Shown piece by piece: positions 6,238 through 8,457 of a DNA stretch of 8,457 nt. Made by a program: the position numbers and the translations under genes. The notes below the pieces were generated by a model. It had not been told where the DNA came from. It ran no database searches and was given only the letters and a program-made list of their open reading frames with translations. How positions within the stretch are numbered: the stretch's first letter is position 1; each line of letters begins with the position of its first letter. The stretch is from an uncultured Eubacteriales bacterium (GTDB taxonomy: Bacteria > Bacillota > Clostridia > Oscillospirales > Acutalibacteraceae). The stretch spans positions 1 through 8,457 of the forward strand of contig ONIF01000068.1 of NCBI GenBank assembly GCA_900317795.1, in the 5' to 3' direction.

Positions 6238-6266
6238 ATTGTATAATATTTTAAATTTTTTGTCAA
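6238..6266 (-). promoter_or_regulatory. Sigma-A promoter of the DUF2185-tgt-xre operon
   Basis: On the minus strand TTGACA (6266-6261), a 17-bp spacer and TACAAT (6243-6238). Transcription should start near 6231, giving a leader of about 33 nt with AAAGGGAG just before the ATG at 6198. The -35 box is only 13 bp from the end of the repeat element at 6280. Confidence 0.85.
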
Positions 6267-6279
6267 TGTTTATTTTTTT

Positions 6280-6477
6280 AACGTGAGTTCGATAGAATGT
6301 TTACAAACCTTTTTTTGTTGGAAATTCAAGTTTATTTGCTGTCCGGACCCCTCCGCCTCGCTACGCTCGGCACCTCCCCTTTTAGGGGAGATGGCAAAAA
6401 TTGACAATTTTAATTGTCAATTTTTGACGGAGGGGTTGAAACAATGAATCAAAATAATTTTCCATCGAACTCACGTT
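6280..6477. repeat. MITE-like repeat element, 198 bp, with 14-bp terminal inverted repeats
   Basis: AACGTGAGTTCGAT (6280-6293) and its exact reverse complement ATCGAACTCACGTT (6464-6477) bound the segment; the match extends three more bases inward after one mismatch. Inside lie a second inverted pair, ACCCCTCCG (6347-6355) with CGGAGGGGT (6428-6436), a 7-bp hairpin CTCCCCT/AGGGGAG (6374-6390) and a 15-bp hairpin around TTGACAATT (6395-6426). The stretch CTCCGCCTCGCTACGCTCGGCACCTC resembles dispersed repeats of gut Firmicutes. T-run/A flanks (TTTTTTA at 6274-6280 and 6476-6482) could be a target duplication but are low complexity. No transposase is encoded, so any movement would need help in trans. 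The shared end at 86-99 shows that it belongs to a family. Confidence 0.7.
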
Positions 6478-6726
6478 TTTTACATACACATAGAAATTGC
6501 ATTTCAACTGTCAAAGCCCTTTCTCCGCAGGAAAAAAATTGCAAATTTGTCATAAAATTTCGTTTTGGGTTATATACCCAAAAAAATAAACAAATTTCAT
6601 ATCAAAAATATGTAAATTTTCTACAAAATGGTAATTTTTGGAAAATTTTCGTAAAACTGCACAAAAAGTGATTTTAATGAAAAGCAAAATTCTATGCCTT
6701 AAACTGCCAAATCCATTTTTTGTGTA
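6478..6726. other. AT-rich non-coding stretch between repeat element and pilus promoter
   Basis: About 250 bp of very A/T-rich DNA with no supported gene. It holds an exact palindrome TTTTGGGT-TATAT-ACCCAAAA at 6563-6583, which overlaps a possible weak plus-strand promoter (TTGTCA at 6547-6552, 18 bp, TATATA at 6571-6576), and repeated CAAATTT words. An open frame running through it from the repeat has the composition expected of random AT-rich sequence. Confidence 0.5.
6563..6583. promoter_or_regulatory. Operator-like palindrome
   Basis: Two perfect 8-bp arms (TTTTGGGT and ACCCAAAA) are separated by 5 bp. It lacks a following U-run on the plus strand, so it is not a plus-strand terminator. 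It overlaps the candidate -10 TATATA at 6571-6576, as a repressor site might. The binding protein is unknown. Confidence 0.4.
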
Positions 6727-6755
6727 TTGTTTTTTTAAAATTAAAGTGATATAAT
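6727..6755 (+). promoter_or_regulatory. Sigma-A promoter of the signal-peptidase-like/pilin operon
   Basis: TTGTTT at 6727-6732, a 17-bp spacer and a perfect TATAAT at 6750-6755, with the extended -10 TG at 6747-6748. The layout is the same as at the ilv promoter. Transcription should start near 6762, leaving a leader of about 160 nt. Confidence 0.75.
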
Positions 6756-6761
6756 CTTTTT

Positions 6762-6922
6762 CATAAAAAAGCAGTATAAAATGTCATTTATGTATAAGTT
6801 TACAATATTGTAATATTATTTTTGGTAATGCATAAAACTCTTTGCAGGAGCATATATTTTATAGTTGTGTTTTTTCGAGAAAAACTCTTTGATAATTATG
6901 AGATAGATTTCAGAGGTGTGGA
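6762..6922 (+). other. Long 5' leader of the pilus operon
   Basis: An untranslated leader of about 160 nt with no recognised riboswitch. It contains the direct repeat AAAACTCTTTG at 6834-6844 and 6881-6891, a small hairpin GTTTTTT-CGA-GAAAAAC at 6869-6885 that overlaps the second repeat, and the palindrome ACAATATTGT at about 6802-6811. The ribosome binding site GAGGTG (6913-6918) is only 4 nt from the ATG at 6923. Cis-acting control is possible but not shown. Confidence 0.4.
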
Positions 6923-7462
6923 ATGGAAACGGAAAATCTCAAAGACGGACAGAAGTCTGAAAAGAAAAAAAAGAAACATTCTGCAAAATATTATTTAGCC
7001 GAATTACTCATAAAAATCGGCATAGTTGTATTATCTTTGTGGATATTACTCAGTTTTATTGTGATGGTGAGTGTATGCCATGACAACTCCTCATATCCCA
7101 TGATAAAAGACGGTGATTTCTGCTTGACATACAGGCTTGCCGAAATTCGTCAGGGTGACGAAATAACGTATATCAAAGATGACAAAATCAAAATAGGGCG
7201 TGCTGTTGCATTCAGCGGTGATACTGTCGATATACAAAACAACAGTGTTTCGGTAAACGGCTTGAATATAGCCGAAAATGTGGTTTACCCGACAAACTCA
7301 CAGGGAAGTGACATAGAATTTCCCTATAAAATCCCCGAAGACTGCGTATTCGTTTTGAACGATTACAGGAGCGACCTCTCGGACAGCCGTAAATATGGCG
7401 GTATATCTTTATCCGATGTAAAGGGCGTTGTTGTGTTCATCATGCGAAGACGTGGCATATAA
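6923..7462 (+). CDS. Signal peptidase I-like protein (S26 fold), probable pilus-associated, catalytic Lys replaced
   Basis: The 179-residue protein has a Lys-rich cytoplasmic N-terminus (about 11-18), one membrane helix (about 24-51) and an extracellular S26 domain. Box B reads S56-S-Y-P-M-I-K-D-G-D, with Ser56 aligned to the usual nucleophile. Box D reads K-I-G92-R-A-V-A-F-S-G-D, where active enzymes have Lys directly before the Arg; here that place is Gly92, with lysines at 88 and 90 as the nearest. Box E reads NDYRSDLSDSRKYGG (146-160), well kept. It lies 37 nt before a pilin gene on the same strand. In Streptococcus pyogenes a signal-peptidase-like SipA without the normal dyad is required for pilus polymerisation, so a chaperone/assembly role is inferred. 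A peptidase using a shifted lysine cannot be excluded. It is too short and divergent for the housekeeping LepB. Confidence 0.8.
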   Translation: METENLKDGQKSEKKKKKHSAKYYLAELLIKIGIVVLSLWILLSFIVMVSVCHDNSSYPMIKDGDFCLTYRLAEIRQGDEITYIKDDKIKIGRAVAFSGDTVDIQNNSVSVNGLNIAENVVYPTNSQGSDIEFPYKIPEDCVFVLNDYRSDLSDSRKYGGISLSDVKGVVVFIMRRRGI

Positions 7463-7499
7463 ATATATATATTTTTTATTATTTTAGGAGGAAAAGAAA

Positions 7500-8457
7500 A
7501 TGAAGAAAAGAAACTTTTTGGCAGTGCTTGCATCTTGTGCGGTTATGGCTTCCATGTTCTCCGTGACGGCAAATGCGGCAAACTATGCAGATGAAAACCA
7601 GGCAGCAGGCGGCAATACGACATTTACAAAGTATCTTGTACTTGACGCAGAGGCAAATGTACCCAATGCAACATTCAAGTACACGATTAAAGCAGGTGCA
7701 GAAATAAAAGGTACAGCAACCACTATGCAGGTATATGCAGGTAAAATCGTTACAGACGAAGAAGGCAAAGTTACTGCCCCCGTTGTTTCCGATGTAACAT
7801 TTACAGCAGGCAATTCCACAACAGACGGTGCAGACGGTGACGGTATCACAAACGATGCAAGCAAAAAATATGCTTCTCAGACAATCAATGCCGATTTTAC
7901 AGGCGTTAAGTTTGATGAACCCGGTGTTTACCGTTATATCGTGACAGAGGACCTCAACGAAAGTCAGGGTGTTGCGGTTGCAGGCAGTATTGCAAAAACT
8001 CTTGATGTATTCGTAGAAGATGACGGCACAGGCACACTTTCTGTTAAGAGCTATGTTCTTTACAATACCGTTATCAATACAGCACCCGAGAAAAATACCG
8101 CTGTTGATGAAAATGCCGACAAGACAGCAGAGGACGGCAAGAAAACAGACGGTTTTGTGAATACTTACGATACAAACGACCTTACTTTGAGCAAGACTGT
8201 TACAGGTAACCAAGGCTCAAAAGACAAGTACTTCAAATTTGAAGTTACCGTAAAAAATGCCGTTGCAGGTACGGTATATGATGTTGACCTTACAAACGCA
8301 GACGGTACGGTTGCAGAAAACTCCGCTACCAATGCCGACTATATCGGCAAAACAAATCCGACTTCCATCACGGCAGATGATGAGGGCAAAGCAACCGCAA
8401 CTTTCTATCTCCAGAACGGTCAGTCAATCAAAATTCTCGGACTTGCCGAAGGTACAG
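7500..8457 (+). CDS. Secreted pilin / surface protein with isopeptide (FctA/Spy0128-like) domains, 3' end beyond window
   Basis: At least 319 residues; the frame is open to the window end. ATG 7500 follows AGGAGG (7486-7491) by 8 nt. Residues 1-26 are a signal peptide (MKKRNFLAVL..., cleavage after TANA). The first domain, about 38-224, has the marks of the Gram-positive pilin FctA/Spy0128 family: TFTK44YL, NATFKYTI (56-63), FDEPGVYRYIVTE150 and FVN221TY. By analogy Lys44 and Asn221 could form an intramolecular isopeptide bond helped by Glu150. A second domain opens with LTLSK232TVTGNQG and KYFKFEV, a common start of repeats in such pilins. The protein is Thr/Ala/Asp/Gly-rich with no Cys after the signal peptide. 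It is co-directional with the signal-peptidase-like gene. An LPXTG-type sorting signal and a sortase gene are expected beyond the edge and cannot be seen. Confidence 0.85.
   Translation, partial: MKKRNFLAVLASCAVMASMFSVTANAANYADENQAAGGNTTFTKYLVLDAEANVPNATFKYTIKAGAEIKGTATTMQVYAGKIVTDEEGKVTAPVVSDVTFTAGNSTTDGADGDGITNDASKKYASQTINADFTGVKFDEPGVYRYIVTEDLNESQGVAVAGSIAKTLDVFVEDDGTGTLSVKSYVLYNTVINTAPEKNTAVDENADKTAEDGKKTDGFVNTYDTNDLTLSKTVTGNQGSKDKYFKFEVTVKNAVAGTVYDVDLTNADGTVAENSATNADYIGKTNPTSITADDEGKATATFYLQNGQSIKILGLAEGT

Noticed and set aside
6395..6426. 15-bp hairpin as an intrinsic terminator
   Set aside because: No T-run follows outside the stem (GACGG follows), the stem is very AT-rich, and it is part of the repeat element.
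6414..6671. 85-codon plus-strand open frame beginning in the repeat element
   Set aside because: The apparent ribosome binding site (GGAGGGG before ATG 6444) is part of the repeat's inverted pair, and the protein is a Lys/Asn/Phe-rich translation of AT-rich DNA with no recognisable domain.
7479..8213. 244-codon open frame on the minus strand, very Cys-rich
   Set aside because: It lies antisense to the pilin, whose signal peptide, ribosome binding site and family motifs are clear. The many Cys, Ile and Val codons are the reverse complement of frequent GCA/ACA/GAT codons, and it has no family likeness.
1..8457. CRISPR array, tRNA, rRNA, phage genes or toxin-antitoxin pair
   Set aside because: No regularly spaced repeats, tRNA cloverleaf or rRNA-like sequence was seen on either strand. 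The XRE protein has no toxin partner, and the DUF2185-like gene has no neighbouring toxin.

Overview
The window looks like chromosomal DNA of an anaerobic, spore-forming, Gram-positive member of the Clostridia, probably an Oscillospiraceae/Ruminococcus-type gut bacterium. This is inferred from AT-rich intergenic DNA, strong AGGAGG ribosome binding sites, TTGAnn-17-TGnTATAAT promoters, a CotF-like spore-coat pair, Clostridia-like IlvB and IlvC sequences, a dispersed 'CTGCGTTCGGAATGACA' repeat, and a Gram-positive pilin locus. No species-level claim is made.

Layout. Bases 1-99 hold the cut-off right part of a dispersed palindromic repeat ending in the 14-mer ATCGAACTCACGTT. Bases 192-618 encode two tiny, tightly spaced helical proteins of the CotF spore-coat type. 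A possible forespore sigma-G promoter lies in front of them and a clear terminator behind. Bases 711-3957 are an ilvB-ilvN-ilvC operon (acetolactate synthase large and small subunits, ketol-acid reductoisomerase), the first two steps of branched-chain amino acid synthesis. It starts from a strong vegetative promoter with a leader too short for a T-box. A near-perfect bidirectional hairpin terminator separates it from a convergent minus-strand operon (6198 down to 4041): a DUF2185/Imm33-like protein, tRNA-guanine transglycosylase (tgt) and a small XRE-type DNA-binding protein, read from a TTGACA-17-TACAAT promoter.

Bases 6280-6477 form a roughly 198-bp repeat element bounded by inverted copies of the same 14-mer seen at 86-99 and filled with hairpins. 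A long AT-rich non-coding stretch (6478-6922) follows. It contains a symmetrical operator-like palindrome, a good promoter and a leader of about 160 nt.

From 6923 to the window edge a pilus-type locus begins. The first gene encodes a membrane-anchored signal-peptidase-I-like protein whose expected catalytic lysine position is glycine. The second is a large secreted pilin with isopeptide-type (FctA/Spy0128-like) domains, cut by the window end. A sortase and further subunits would be expected just outside.

The points most worth following are (i) the pseudo-signal-peptidase next to the pilin, which resembles the SipA pilus chaperones of streptococci; (ii) an acetolactate synthase that departs from the usual residue at several herbicide/substrate-selectivity positions and has a shortened C-terminus; (iii) the modular repeat family with shared 14-bp ends, one copy lying upstream of the pilus genes; and (iv) the unusual operon joining a DUF2185/Imm33 protein to tgt and an XRE regulator.
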